Below are positions 1 through 9,174 of a DNA stretch of 64,000 nucleotides, piece after piece. This DNA is from Runella zeae DSM 19591 (GTDB lineage: Bacteria > Bacteroidota > Bacteroidia > Cytophagales > Spirosomataceae), in the NCBI RefSeq assembly GCF_000423565.1, contig NZ_AUIF01000003.1, forward strand, positions 372,001 to 436,000. Reading direction: 5' to 3'. Within the stretch, counting starts at the first letter, position 1; each line of letters begins with the position of its first letter. A program made the translations under genes and the position numbers. The notes under the pieces are model-generated. The model was not told where the DNA came from. It saw nothing but the letters and a program-made list of their open reading frames with translations, and searched no databases.

Positions 1-1193
1 CCCTTAAATATGCCAAAGCTATTGGTAAAAAAATCACGGTATGTTCGGGAGGACATAGTTTTAGCGCCAACCACTTGCGCGACAATAGCATTTTAATTTT
101 GATGAAAAACTTCAATCACTATGAAATCAACCCTGATGCTATGACGGCCAAAGCAGGGCCAGGAGTAGGAGGGAGTGTGTTGATGCTAGAGTTGTACAAA
201 CACAACTTGTTTTTTCCGGCGGGTCATTGCAAGGGAGTTTGCATAGGAGGATATTTATTGCAGGGAGGCTACGGTTGGAATGGACGAAAATTGGGGATTG
301 CGTGTCAAAGTGTGATTGGCATTGATGTCATTACGGCCGAAGGTGAATTGGTACACGCCAATGCTACTCAGCACTCTGATTTGTTTTGGGCAGCACGCGG
401 GGCGGGACCCGGTTTTTTTGGGGTGGTGATTTGTTTCCATCTCAAATTGTATCCCTTACCTCGTTATCGAGCCATTATTGCCCACGATTTTCACCTCAAA
501 CACCTAGAAGATGTGTATCGTTGGGCCTATGATGTAGGCCCTAGCATTCCAAAAGCAGTAGAGTTTCAGATGATTATGAGTCGCAATATGCTCCATATCT
601 TAGGCCCAGGCATTGAAGCGTTGGCGCCTATTTTTGCCGATACCAAAGATGAGTTTGAAGAAGCGATGGCTTTCATGAAAAATAGCCCTATCAAACACAA
701 GGCTATTATCGCTACCCCCGCCTTTGATCCGGGCATAGATGCGTTGTACAAGACGGCTATGACTCATTATCCTGAGGATAGACATTGGGGCGTAGACAAT
801 ATGTGGACTCATGCCTCTATCGAAGACCTACTGCCATTTATCAGACAAATCGCTGATTCGCTACCTCCTGCGCCATCTCATTTTTTGTGGCTCAATTGGC
901 ACCCTGGTAGCTTGGCTACTGACATGGCTTATTCCAATGAAGATAAGGTGTATTTGGCACTTTATGCCAATTGGATCAATGCCGAAGATTCGCCTCTTTA
1001 TGGCGATTGGGCGGCCAATATGATGCGCCGTATGGCACACTTATCTACCGGAATTCAGCTTGCTGATGAAGGACTTCACAAACGTACAGCGCTTTTTTTA
1101 TCAGAAAACCACTTGAAAAAAGTACAAGAAATCAGAGCAAAACGCGACCCTGATGGACTTTTTTATGAATGGCATAGTTATCCTAAAATCTAA
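1..1193 (+). CDS. FAD-dependent oxidoreductase, berberine-bridge-enzyme-like (5' end missing)
   Basis: The reading frame is open from the window edge (codons begin at base 3), so the true start lies outside. The visible part begins inside the PCMH-type FAD-binding domain: CSGGHSFSANHLRD carries the GGHS motif whose His binds FAD covalently in this family. Further on, GHCKGVCIGGYLLQGGYGWN places a Cys where bicovalent berberine-bridge-like enzymes attach the flavin a second time. The C-terminus ends RDPDGLFYEWHSY, like the BBE tail (normally DP-x-x-F). Members oxidise sugars or secondary metabolites with oxygen; the substrate cannot be read here. A small DUF2147-like gene follows after 12 bases. 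Confidence 0.85.
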   Translation, partial: LKYAKAIGKKITVCSGGHSFSANHLRDNSILILMKNFNHYEINPDAMTAKAGPGVGGSVLMLELYKHNLFFPAGHCKGVCIGGYLLQGGYGWNGRKLGIACQSVIGIDVITAEGELVHANATQHSDLFWAARGAGPGFFGVVICFHLKLYPLPRYRAIIAHDFHLKHLEDVYRWAYDVGPSIPKAVEFQMIMSRNMLHILGPGIEALAPIFADTKDEFEEAMAFMKNSPIKHKAIIATPAFDPGIDALYKTAMTHYPEDRHWGVDNMWTHASIEDLLPFIRQIADSLPPAPSHFLWLNWHPGSLATDMAYSNEDKVYLALYANWINAEDSPLYGDWAANMMRRMAHLSTGIQLADEGLHKRTALFLSENHLKKVQEIRAKRDPDGLFYEWHSYPKI

Positions 1194-1205
1194 ACAAATC
1201 AAAAC

Positions 1206-1541
1206 ATGAAAGTAATGGTAATCTTAGGACTCTGGCTATGTTTAAAAAGCGGGATGATGATATATCCTCCGCACGATAATCTAGCCGGAACCTATAAAAC
1301 CGAAGAAGAAGGGGTGACTATTGTAGTGACCAAAACAGCTACGGGCTTTATAGGAGTGGACCCCCAAAAAAGAATAGTCTTGAAGGATGTGAAATTTTTG
1401 GAAGGAGCTTGGAGAGGTACTGTCTACAATCCACAGAAAGATATAACGGCTCGCTGCGAAGTATATGTGGAAGGCAATAAACTGAAAATAGTAGCTTACA
1501 AAGGGCTTTTATCCAAAACAGTTTATTGGATAAAAATATAA
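1206..1541 (+). CDS. small DUF2147-like protein
   Basis: A 111-residue protein starting 12 bases after the oxidoreductase and probably cotranscribed with it. The N-terminus (MKVMVILGLWLCLKSG) is hydrophobic and may be a poor signal peptide. The body (LAGTYKTEEEG..., GAWRGTVYNPQKDITARCEV, NKLKIVAYKGLLSKTVYW) follows the DUF2147 pattern of W-x-G-x-IYDP, C-x-I, and a final G-Y-x-G-x...YW strand. DUF2147 proteins are small secreted or periplasmic beta-rich proteins of unknown role. The match is by eye and remote; the usual longer N-terminal half is reduced. Confidence 0.55.
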   Translation: MKVMVILGLWLCLKSGMMIYPPHDNLAGTYKTEEEGVTIVVTKTATGFIGVDPQKRIVLKDVKFLEGAWRGTVYNPQKDITARCEVYVEGNKLKIVAYKGLLSKTVYWIKI

Positions 1542-1661
1542 ACGAGAGGTTTTGCGATAGGTGGCGACCTAAAGAAGGCGAAGTAAATAAATTCGTTTTG
1601 CTCCGCCACTTGCTTTTGCTTGAAAGAAAGTATCTTTGATACCTAAAAAGTATTGACTTCC

Positions 1662-2342
1662 ATGCAGAAAAAAGAACGTTATCGTCTCCTGATTGAACAT
1701 TTCTCCCAAAAATTTCCCGAAGCTGAAACCGAACTTCATTATACCAATCCTTATGAATTGTTGGTGGCGGTAATTTTGTCGGCACAGTGTACCGATAAGC
1801 GCGTCAATATGGTGACTCCTGCTCTGTTTGAGCGCTATCCCGACCCGCAGGCCCTGGCCGATAGCAATGCAGAGGAAGTTTTTCAATACATACGTTCTAT
1901 TTCATACCCCAACAACAAAGCCAAACACTTGGTGGGTATGGCAAGAATGCTCCTAGCGCAGTTTGGAGGGGAAGTGCCTAGTACCATAGAAGAACTTCAA
2001 CAAATGCCAGGAGTAGGTCGCAAAACAGCCAATGTGATTGCATCGGTCATCTACAATCAACCTGCTATGGCGGTAGATACGCACGTGTTTCGGGTATCTC
2101 ACCGATTGGGTTTGGTCTCTAAAACCGCCACAACCCCCTTGGCCGTCGAAAAAGAATTGGTAAAGTATATTCCTGATTCAGTGATTCCATTGGCGCATCA
2201 TTGGCTTATTTTGCATGGCAGATATGTGTGCTTGGCGCGTAGCCCACAATGCGATAAATGCGATTTGACGCATTTGTGCAAGTTTTTTGAAAACCTCACT
2301 AAAAAGGCTGTAGTTGTCAAAATAAGCACAAAAAGTAGTTAA
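1662..2342 (+). CDS. nth: endonuclease III
   Basis: Base excision repair glycosylase/AP lyase for oxidised pyrimidines, 226 residues, normal for the family. The helix-hairpin-helix LQQMPGVGRKTANVI holds the catalytic Lys (about 121), and VDTHVFR holds the catalytic Asp (about 139). The [4Fe-4S] loop C-x6-C-x2-C-x5-C is complete (C190, C197, C200, C206). I chose the ATG at 1662; a TTG three codons upstream (1653) is also in frame. A separate gene follows after 179 bases, which hold a palindrome and promoter. Confidence 0.96.
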   Translation: MQKKERYRLLIEHFSQKFPEAETELHYTNPYELLVAVILSAQCTDKRVNMVTPALFERYPDPQALADSNAEEVFQYIRSISYPNNKAKHLVGMARMLLAQFGGEVPSTIEELQQMPGVGRKTANVIASVIYNQPAMAVDTHVFRVSHRLGLVSKTATTPLAVEKELVKYIPDSVIPLAHHWLILHGRYVCLARSPQCDKCDLTHLCKFFENLTKKAVVVKISTKSS

Positions 2343-2445
2343 GAAAAGGATTTTTCAATAAAATCGTGCCTCAATAATGATACGATAAGCCTTTGATTTT
2401 CAAGGTTTTTAGTTATCGGTGTCCAAGATTTAACAAAAGCTTACT

Positions 2446-2476
2446 AGCTAAAAACTAGCTTTTTAGCTTAATTTTG
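2446..2476 (+). promoter_or_regulatory. perfect inverted repeat abutting a TAnnTTTG promoter box
   Basis: AGCTAAAAA (2446-2454), a five-base spacer CTAGC, then TTTTTAGCT (2460-2468) form a perfect 9-bp inverted repeat. It is directly followed by TAATTTTG (2469-2476), matching the Bacteroidota -7 consensus TAnnTTTG, 45 bases before the aminotransferase ATG at 2522. The repeat sits where the -33 element should be, so it may be an operator; it could also serve as a weak terminator for nth. Confidence 0.5.
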
Positions 2477-2521
2477 CCCCCTCAAACCAAATGGCCTTGT
2501 AGGTTAGGGGCAACAAATCAG

Positions 2522-3607
2522 ATGAAACAAGTCTATTTTACGGCCGGACCGGCTGAGATGTATCCTACTTTTGAGAAACATTTGCAGGATGCCGTGGCAC
2601 AGCAACTCGGGTCTATTTCGCACCGCAGTCAGAAGTCTAGAGACATTTACAAGTTTGCGGTAGAGCAGTTGCGTACTTTGATGAATATCCCCGAATCGCA
2701 CGCTATTTTGTTTACAGGTTCAGCGTCCGAAATCTGGGAGCGAGTGGTCTTAAATTGCGTAGAGTACGAGAGCTTTCACTTGGTAAATGGGTCTTTTTCG
2801 AAGAAGTTTTTTGAATATGCTGTTTCCTTAAAAAAGTACGCTCATAAACAAGAAAAGCTTTTTGGAGAAGGATTTGACTATGCCGAAGTAGAAGTACCCG
2901 AATACGCCGAGGTGATTTGTGTAACCCACAATGAAACCAGCTCAGGCGTACAGATGCGGGAGCCTGACATTCACAAATTAAAGCGTAGCAACTCCAAAAA
3001 AATCATCGCGGTCGATATGGTCTCGTCGGCGCCTTATCCTGATTTGGACTTTAGTGTAGTAGATACGGCCTTTTTCTCCGTACAAAAAGCCTTTGGTCTT
3101 CCCGCTGGTTTGGGGGTTTGGATTGTAAACGAGCGCTGCCTCGCCAAGGCCGAAAAACTCCAAAAGCACGAAGATTTGACCATTGGGGGGCACAATACGC
3201 TACCTATGTTGTGGAAAAATTTCAAAAACTTTGAAACCCCTGCTACTCCCAATGTAATAGGCATCTATTTGCTTGGAAAAGTAGCCGAAGATTTGAATAC
3301 AATAGGAGCGGATACAGTACGCAAGCAGACGGAAGAAAAGTACAAATTGCTCAATAAATTTGTAGAAACAAGTCAAAACTTTACGCCTTCGGTAGTAGAA
3401 GAAAGACACCGCTCGCGCACCGTTATCGTAGCCAATACCAAACTGCCTTCAGGAGAGGTAATTGCCGAAATCAAAAAATCAAACATGATAGTAGGAAGTG
3501 GTTATGGGCCTTATAAAGATACCCAAATCCGCATTGCCAACTTCCCTGCGGTGTCTTTAGAACAAGTCGAGACGCTTATTCAGGTACTGAAAAAAATAGA
3601 TGATTAA
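2522..3607 (+). CDS. class V aminotransferase, SerC-like
   Basis: PLP-dependent fold-type I enzyme of 361 residues. It begins MKQVYFTAGPAEMYP, the typical N-terminus of phosphoserine and related aminotransferases, has THNETSSGVQ (substrate and PLP contacts), AVDMVSSAP with the cofactor Asp, and FFSVQKAFGLPAGLG with the PLP Lys at about 189. The C-terminus IRIANFPAVSLEQVETLI is also typical. It could be phosphoserine aminotransferase or an alanine-glyoxylate type enzyme; the substrate is not settled by eye, so no symbol is given. I chose the ATG at 2522; a TTG at 2474 lies inside the promoter box. Confidence 0.85.
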   Translation: MKQVYFTAGPAEMYPTFEKHLQDAVAQQLGSISHRSQKSRDIYKFAVEQLRTLMNIPESHAILFTGSASEIWERVVLNCVEYESFHLVNGSFSKKFFEYAVSLKKYAHKQEKLFGEGFDYAEVEVPEYAEVICVTHNETSSGVQMREPDIHKLKRSNSKKIIAVDMVSSAPYPDLDFSVVDTAFFSVQKAFGLPAGLGVWIVNERCLAKAEKLQKHEDLTIGGHNTLPMLWKNFKNFETPATPNVIGIYLLGKVAEDLNTIGADTVRKQTEEKYKLLNKFVETSQNFTPSVVEERHRSRTVIVANTKLPSGEVIAEIKKSNMIVGSGYGPYKDTQIRIANFPAVSLEQVETLIQVLKKIDD

Positions 3608-3645
3608 TCTTCAGTCGTGAGTTATCCCGAGTTGGGATGGTTCCT

Positions 3646-3707
3646 AAAAACCTTCTGTTTGTATTTGAGTACGTATCAACTCTCAAATCTAAACAGAAGG
3701 TTTTTTT
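3646..3707 (+). terminator. rho-independent terminator of the aminotransferase gene
   Basis: AAAAACCTTCTGTTT (3646-3660) pairs with AAACAGAAGGTTTTT (about 3691-3705), with further pairing inside the loop (ATTTGAG with CTCAAAT), followed by a run of T. It starts 39 bases after the stop codon. Confidence 0.85.
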
Positions 3708-4001
3708 ATGTTTATTCTGGTAGGTATTGGAGTCTCTTTAATCAAGTTTATGTTTGACATCTTCTGAACTCATTTATTGTTTGGCAACTTGTGAGCTACA
3801 AACCTATTCTCTTCGAGGCAAACTGTAATAATTTTATTGTGGGGAGAATAGCTTCGGAGAAGCTTAAGCTTTGTAGCATGAGGCTTTGAACCTTCACACC
3901 CAAGACTTCGGAGAAGTCAAACATAAATTGACTATTAATTTTGAGCTTCTGTTTCTATTTGGCGCGTCTTATGTGTTAGTTGTTGCGCTCTTTACTCAGG
4001 T
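3708..4001. repeat. gene-free region with inverted repeats built on CTTCGGAGAAG
   Basis: No gene is seen here. TTTATGTTTGACATCTTCTG (3747-3766) reappears in inverted orientation around 3904-3927 (GACTTCGGAGAAGTC then AAACATAAA). The 15-base palindromes AGCTTCGGAGAAGCT (3850-3864) and GACTTCGGAGAAGTC (3904-3918) share the core CTTCGGAGAAG. GCTACAAACCTATTCTC (3795-3811) pairs imperfectly with GAGAATA...TTTGTAGC (3844-3877). Together they could fold into one branched structure between the convergent aminotransferase and cupin genes. It may be a dispersed intergenic repeat of the genome. Confidence 0.55.
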
Positions 4002-4511
4002 TTAGTTCGTCTCATGCGTTAATAGTCTGATGATTTCGGCGTGTTGTGGATAAGTTGTTAATAACTCCTGTCGAGTAGCCATTTCAAAATCCTCAAAGTC
4101 AAAACCTGGCGCTACTGTGCATCCCACTAAAGAATATTCGCTATCGAGGCTGGGTTTTGAACCAAACCAAGTTCCGGCAGGTACTACTGCCTGAAATACC
4201 TCCCCTTGCTCCGGGTTAGCACCTAATTTGATTGTTTCTAAAACTCCATCAGGGTGGATTACATATACAGAAAGAGGTTGCCCTGCATAAAAATGCCACA
4301 TTTCATCGGCTTGAATGCGGTGAAAAGCCGAAAAATGATGATTTTCTAATAAAAAATAAATGCCTGTACTAAAACTACGATTTCCCCCAAAACGAGCAGG
4401 AAGCGCAGCCTGCGAAATGCTCTCCGCCGACCGATACATTTCTACAAAATATCCTCCTTCGGGATGAGGTTGCATCTGATACTTTTGTACCCAATAATGT
4501 GCAGGTTTCAT
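4002..4511 (-). CDS. DUF985 cupin protein
   Basis: A 169-residue single-domain cupin. PHPEGGYFVEMYRS near the N-terminus, SFSTGIYFLL, FSAFHRIQADEMWHFYAG, GTWFGS and YSLVGCTVAPGFDFEDFEM are the signatures of the DUF985 (Cupin_5) family, whose reaction is not established. The start is the ATG at 4511, two bases after the stop of map; a TTG at 4523 lies inside map. The two genes are therefore probably translated from one message. Confidence 0.9.
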   Translation of the reverse strand: MKPAHYWVQKYQMQPHPEGGYFVEMYRSAESISQAALPARFGGNRSFSTGIYFLLENHHFSAFHRIQADEMWHFYAGQPLSVYVIHPDGVLETIKLGANPEQGEVFQAVVPAGTWFGSKPSLDSEYSLVGCTVAPGFDFEDFEMATRQELLTTYPQHAEIIRLLTHETN

Positions 4512-4513
4512 AT

Positions 4514-5278
4514 TTAATTCCAAATCTCGTTGCTTGCTGTCAAAATAATGGGTTTGCTATCGGTGACCATGATGGTATGCTCGTGCTGAGCCACAAAACT
4601 GCCATCCGTAGTGACAAAGGTCCAGCCATCGTTGGATTGATGAGCAAAAGATGCTTTGGTAGAAATAAAAGTCTCAATAGCCACCGTAGAGTTTTTCTTA
4701 AAACGGTCAAGGTTGAGGCGGTCATGGTAGCAGGGAATTTCGCGCGGGGCTTCGTGTAAGCTGCGTCCTACGCCATGTCCCACCAAATTTTTGATGACTC
4801 GAAGTCCTGATTTTTTTGCTTCTGTTTCGATGAGTTTTCCAATGTCCGCGATTTTGACTCCACCTTTGATATTGTTGATGGCCTTGCGTAAGATTTGCTT
4901 TGACGCATCTACGAGAGGGAGATGCTGATGAATATCTTTTCCTAACACAAAAGAGCCTCCATTGTCGGCCCAAAATCCGTCTAATTCGGCTGATACGTCA
5001 ATATTGACGAGGTCACCTTCTTTCAATATCTTTTTGGGGGAAGGGATACCATGCGCTACTTCATTGTTGAGACAGATACAAGTCCATCCCGGAAACCCAT
5101 ACGTAAGTCTTGGGGCAGATTTGGCCCCCAATTCTTGCAAAATACTACCGCCGTATTCATCTAGCTCTTGAGCTGTCATACCGGGCTGGGCATATTCACG
5201 CATTTTTTTGAGCGTAATTCCTACCGCTTCGCTGATTCTTTGCATACCGATAAGTTCGGAAGGGCTAGAGATTGACAT
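4514..5278 (-). CDS. map: methionine aminopeptidase type I
   Basis: Removes the initiator Met from nascent proteins. The 254-residue protein has the full pita-bread metal site: D94 and D105 (NIDVSAELDGFWADNGG), H168 (LVGHGVGRSLHE), E202 (AIETF) and E233 (AQHEHTI), plus the substrate His at about 76 (NNEVAHGIPS). Length and motif spacing match type I enzymes without an N-terminal extension. It lies between the class IV aminotransferase and the cupin on the same strand. Confidence 0.97.
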   Translation of the reverse strand: MSISSPSELIGMQRISEAVGITLKKMREYAQPGMTAQELDEYGGSILQELGAKSAPRLTYGFPGWTCICLNNEVAHGIPSPKKILKEGDLVNIDVSAELDGFWADNGGSFVLGKDIHQHLPLVDASKQILRKAINNIKGGVKIADIGKLIETEAKKSGLRVIKNLVGHGVGRSLHEAPREIPCYHDRLNLDRFKKNSTVAIETFISTKASFAHQSNDGWTFVTTDGSFVAQHEHTIMVTDSKPIILTASNEIWN

Positions 5279-5321
5279 AGGTTGTGGGATTAAAAATCAA
5301 ATGAAAAAATGGTTGTAAGAT

Positions 5322-6155
5322 TTAAGCTTTGACGGCTTCGTATTCAGTGACTAATTTTTCAAACTCCGCGAGCAAGGCTAAAGTTCTTGAACCGGGTTTG
5401 CCATCGCCTACGATTTGCCTTCCAATCTGTACTACGGGCATTACCCATTTAGTGGTACTCGTAGTAAAAGCTTCATCGGCTTCGGCGAGCTCTTCGACCA
5501 AGAGAGGACGGACTTCTACTTTAAATGTTTTTGCGGCCAATTCCAGCACCACTCGTCTTGTGATACCATGCAAGATATTTTGGTCGGGTGTAATGAGGGT
5601 ATCTCCTTTAAAAATAAAAAAATTGCTTCGCGTAAGCTCGCTAACTTCTCCATTTTTGTGGTACAGCAAATCTGCCGCACCTTGCGATTTCATCTCTGAG
5701 GCAAGGCGTATCATGTGCAGATAATTGGTGCTTTTGAGCTCAGGCAAATCTCTCACAAATTCAAACGGAAGCACTTTGATACCTCTTACACGTCCTTCGG
5801 GGTTGTCTTTAGGCAGATTTTCGGCAATAATAAGCAAATTAGGCTCAATCACGCTCACGCTATCGGGAGAGTAGCCTCCTGTCAGTACAAATCGATACGC
5901 AATGTCAGGTTGACCCGCGAGTGTGTACAACTCCTTCAAAATATCGGCTGTTTGATTCTGATTCAGTGGAAGTGGCAACCGAAGCACTTCTGCGGAGCGC
6001 TGGAAGCGTGCCCAATACCAATCCCATTGGAAAGGAACACCATTGTAGGTTCGGAAATAATCAAACAAGCCATAACCGCGAAGCAAGGCAAGGTCGTTTA
6101 TTTTGACAGAAGCCTGTTCTACAGGCATGATAGAGCCGTTGAAATAACAATGCAT
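5322..6155 (-). CDS. class IV aminotransferase (branched-chain / D-amino acid / ADC lyase type)
   Basis: A 277-residue fold-type IV PLP enzyme. FNGSIMPVEQASVKINDLALLRGYGLFD is the usual N-terminal pattern; the PLP Lys is at about 141 (PELKSTNYL); EVSELTRSNFF and LHGITRRVVLELA give the phosphate-binding and C-terminal motifs. Such proteins can be branched-chain aminotransferase, D-amino acid transaminase or aminodeoxychorismate lyase, and the eye cannot separate these. A TATCTTTG promoter box lies about 30 bases upstream. map follows after 43 bases. Confidence 0.85.
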   Translation of the reverse strand: MHCYFNGSIMPVEQASVKINDLALLRGYGLFDYFRTYNGVPFQWDWYWARFQRSAEVLRLPLPLNQNQTADILKELYTLAGQPDIAYRFVLTGGYSPDSVSVIEPNLLIIAENLPKDNPEGRVRGIKVLPFEFVRDLPELKSTNYLHMIRLASEMKSQGAADLLYHKNGEVSELTRSNFFIFKGDTLITPDQNILHGITRRVVLELAAKTFKVEVRPLLVEELAEADEAFTTSTTKWVMPVVQIGRQIVGDGKPGSRTLALLAEFEKLVTEYEAVKA

Positions 6156-6183
6156 GGTTTTTAGAAGCTAAGATGAGTAGCCA

Positions 6184-6191
6184 CAAAGATA
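6184..6191 (-). promoter_or_regulatory. TAnnTTTG -7 box for the class IV aminotransferase
   Basis: On the minus strand the bases read TATCTTTG, an exact fit to the Bacteroidota -7 consensus, 29 bases before the ATG at 6155. No clear TTTG -33 element was found. Confidence 0.55.
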
Positions 6192-6262
6192 GGGACTTTT
6201 GGCATTAACCTTAATTAACATTGTTTCAATGACCTTTAACCTACTTCTCCAAAGCCCTGAAT

Positions 6263-6270
6263 TAGTTTTG
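6263..6270 (+). promoter_or_regulatory. TAnnTTTG -7 box of the receptor operon
   Basis: TAGTTTTG fits the consensus exactly and lies 27 bases before the ATG at 6298. It would give a short leader and drive the four-gene receptor / GLPGLI / kinase / regulator operon. Confidence 0.55.
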
Positions 6271-6297
6271 TGACATCATACAAAACTTCATACAGCC

Positions 6298-9171
6298 ATG
6301 ATTTTGCAGCTTCTAATGCCGAGCAAACAACAAGTAAAAGCCTTGAACTGGAGAGTGGGAAAAAAACTCACCTTCACATTTGTCCCTTGGATGTTATTTA
6401 TTCTGTTGTTTGTTTCGGCGGGAGCATATGCTCAAAAATTCTCTATCAAAGGAGTATTAGTAGACACAACGCAGCGTCCCTTAGAAGGGGCTACTGTGAT
6501 GCTGCTTGACGGGAAAGATACCTCGCTTGTGTCGTTTTCGAGGTCACAATCTGCCGGCACATTTGAGTTTAAAAATGTACTTCAAGCTTCTTATTTTTTG
6601 AAAGTGACTTACATGGGATTGCAGCCTATTCTTCAGTCTATCGCACCTCCTTCGGGAGCTTTGTTGGACTTGGGAAAGCTCTCGATGCTGCCCATACCCA
6701 AAGACCTTAAAGAAGTAGTGATAAAAGGAGAACGCGACCCCGTGACGATTAAACAAGATACGATTGAATACAATGCAAGTTCTTTTAAGGTGCAGCCCAA
6801 TGCCGCCGTCGAAGACTTATTGAAAAGATTGCCTGGCGTAGAAGTAGATCGCGACGGAACAGTACGCGCCCAAGGTCAGCAAGTGCAGCGGGTGACCGTG
6901 GATGGCAAAGAGTTTTTTGGTCGAGACCCTAAAATGGCTACCAAAAATCTCCCCGCCGATGCCGTAGATAAAGTTCAGGTATTTGACCGTAAGTCAGATC
7001 AAGCGCAATTTATGGGTATTGACGACGGCCAACGCGAAAAAACAATCAATCTTTCTCTGAAAGAAGAGAAAAAGAAGGGCATTTTTGGTAATGCCACCGC
7101 CGGGGCAGGGCCTGATAGTCGCTATTCGCTCAAAGCCAATTTCAACCGATTTAGCAAAACCCGCCAAATGTCGGTGTTGGGAATGGCCAATAACATCAAT
7201 CAGCAAGGGTTTTCGATCAACGATTACATGAATTTTACGGGCGGAGCTCAAAGAATGATGACGGGGGGCGTTATGAGGCTTCAGTTTAATTCGGAAGAAG
7301 ATGCGGCTATTCCGCTCAATTTTGGAGGACGAAACAACGGCTTCGTGACTTCTGGTGGCGCAGGGCTTAATTACAACAATCAGTTTAATAAAAAGACCGA
7401 ATTACAAAGTAATTATTTTTATAATCAGCTAGATCAACGCATTGAGCGTGAGACCAATCGAGAGACTTTTTTGCCATCAGGAAATTTTAAAACAAAACAA
7501 AATACCGCCCAAAATACCCATAACGCTACGCATCGAGCCAATTTTACCCTAGATCATAAGATAGATTCGCTCAATTCATTGAAGTGGACTAATCAGCTTA
7601 GTTATTCCAAAAACGCTTCTTATACAGGAAGTAGTAGTCGAGCTACCAATGCCAACGATAGGCTCGAAAATGAAGGTACGCGGCAATCGACTGCACAAGG
7701 CAACAATTGGCGCATAAACTCAGAACTATTGTGGCGGCACAAGTTTGCGAAAAAAGGGCGTACGCTATCTACCAATTTTTTATTAGGTCTCGAACAAAGC
7801 GACCGAAACGGCACTTTGAATGCATTGAACAGTTTTTATAATTCAAGCGGTGAGAAAAATAAAGTAGATACTTTACGACAGACTAACACCCAAACCAACG
7901 ACCGCCAAACCTACGGGCTGACGGCTTCTTATACCGAACCTTTGGGAAAGCGTCGCTATTTGGAGATAAACTATGCGGTTAATTTTACCCAAAACGACGT
8001 CAATCGCCTCGTATATGATGTAAATGGCGAAGGGCGCGCACCCCGCATGAATGCCCAACTCAGCAATCAGTTTCGTAATGATTTTATCTACCAGCGAGGT
8101 GGCATGAACTTTCGCCTCAATCAGGCCAAATACAATTTTTCGACGGGAGTAAGCTTGCAGCGGTCGGCATTGGAAGGAGACTTGATTTTGCAAAATACGC
8201 ATATCAGCCGTACTTTCACCAACCTACTGCCCAACCTGAGATTTCAGTACAATTTTGCGACCAACCAAAATATTAACCTGACTTATGATACGGATGTACG
8301 TGAGCCAAGTATTCAGCAGCTATCGCCTATCGTAGACAATAGCGACCCGCTTAATATTTATACCGGAAATCCTAGTTTACGCCCCGAATACAATCATCGC
8401 CTCAATCTCAACTTTTTCCGTTTTAATCAACTCAATTTTAGTAACTTTTTTGCTTTTGTCAACCTTACCTACACTACCAACAAAATCGCTACTGCCCAGC
8501 AAGTAGATGCCAATCTAGTACGTACCTATCGGCCTATCAATGTCAAAGACGATTATAATCTCATTACCAATATTTCAAAAGGGTTTCGGATCAAAGCCAT
8601 CGGTACACGAGTCAATTTTAGTACAAATCTATTGTTGAATCGGGGGATTACGCCAGTCAACGATACCGACAATCAAACCCGACGACTCGAAAGCCGCAAT
8701 ACTTTACGTCTCGAATACCGCTACAAAGAAGCCTTTGATATATCTGCCAGTGGCTCGATGACTTTCAATCAAACCTCCTACTCGCTCAACCCTGCGCTCA
8801 ATCAGTCGTTTGTCAATCAAAGCTATGACATAGAAGCCAATCTTAAATTGACCAAAACCTGGAATGTCAGTTCGGTTATGGATTACAGCATTTACAATTT
8901 TGCGGGTTCTTCTTTTAATCAAAAAGTACCTATTTGGAATGCTTCGGTATCTAAGTTTTTCTTGAAAAACAAACGTGGCGAACTCAAGTTTTCGGTCGTC
9001 GATATGCTCAATCGCAATGTCGGAATCAGTCGTATGGCGCAGGTCAATTTTGTTCAAGATGAGCGTATTCGGTCACTTGGCCGCTACTTCTTAGTAAGCT
9101 TTACCTACAGCCTCAACAGTTTTCTGGGAGGAATGCCTTCTGGCGGAATGAGAGTGATTCAAAGAGGATAA
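6298..9171 (+). CDS. TonB-receptor-like outer membrane beta-barrel protein
   Basis: A 957-residue protein with a membrane-spanning signal region (about residues 22-45, ending AGAYAQ), a carboxypeptidase regulatory-like domain (FSIKGVLVDTTQRPLEGATV, about 47-125), a plug-like region (VEDLLKRLPGVEVDRDGTV, VTVDGKEFFGRDPKMATKNL) and a long barrel rich in alternating aromatic and Asn residues, ending FLVSFTYSLNSFLGG. The layout fits the OMP_b-brl_3 group, a TonB-dependent-receptor relative common in Bacteroidota. It is the first gene of an operon whose next members are GLPGLI, a histidine kinase and a response regulator, so it may import or sense a signal handled by that pathway. The substrate is unknown. 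Confidence 0.88.
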   Translation: MILQLLMPSKQQVKALNWRVGKKLTFTFVPWMLFILLFVSAGAYAQKFSIKGVLVDTTQRPLEGATVMLLDGKDTSLVSFSRSQSAGTFEFKNVLQASYFLKVTYMGLQPILQSIAPPSGALLDLGKLSMLPIPKDLKEVVIKGERDPVTIKQDTIEYNASSFKVQPNAAVEDLLKRLPGVEVDRDGTVRAQGQQVQRVTVDGKEFFGRDPKMATKNLPADAVDKVQVFDRKSDQAQFMGIDDGQREKTINLSLKEEKKKGIFGNATAGAGPDSRYSLKANFNRFSKTRQMSVLGMANNINQQGFSINDYMNFTGGAQRMMTGGVMRLQFNSEEDAAIPLNFGGRNNGFVTSGGAGLNYNNQFNKKTELQSNYFYNQLDQRIERETNRETFLPSGNFKTKQNTAQNTHNATHRANFTLDHKIDSLNSLKWTNQLSYSKNASYTGSSSRATNANDRLENEGTRQSTAQGNNWRINSELLWRHKFAKKGRTLSTNFLLGLEQSDRNGTLNALNSFYNSSGEKNKVDTLRQTNTQTNDRQTYGLTASYTEPLGKRRYLEINYAVNFTQNDVNRLVYDVNGEGRAPRMNAQLSNQFRNDFIYQRGGMNFRLNQAKYNFSTGVSLQRSALEGDLILQNTHISRTFTNLLPNLRFQYNFATNQNINLTYDTDVREPSIQQLSPIVDNSDPLNIYTGNPSLRPEYNHRLNLNFFRFNQLNFSNFFAFVNLTYTTNKIATAQQVDANLVRTYRPINVKDDYNLITNISKGFRIKAIGTRVNFSTNLLLNRGITPVNDTDNQTRRLESRNTLRLEYRYKEAFDISASGSMTFNQTSYSLNPALNQSFVNQSYDIEANLKLTKTWNVSSVMDYSIYNFAGSSFNQKVPIWNASVSKFFLKNKRGELKFSVVDMLNRNVGISRMAQVNFVQDERIRSLGRYFLVSFTYSLNSFLGGMPSGGMRVIQRG

Positions 9172-9174
9172 AAC

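Noticed and set aside
1569-1886. 105-residue minus-strand frame over the start of nth
   Set aside because: Antisense shadow of a clear endonuclease III gene, with low-complexity composition.
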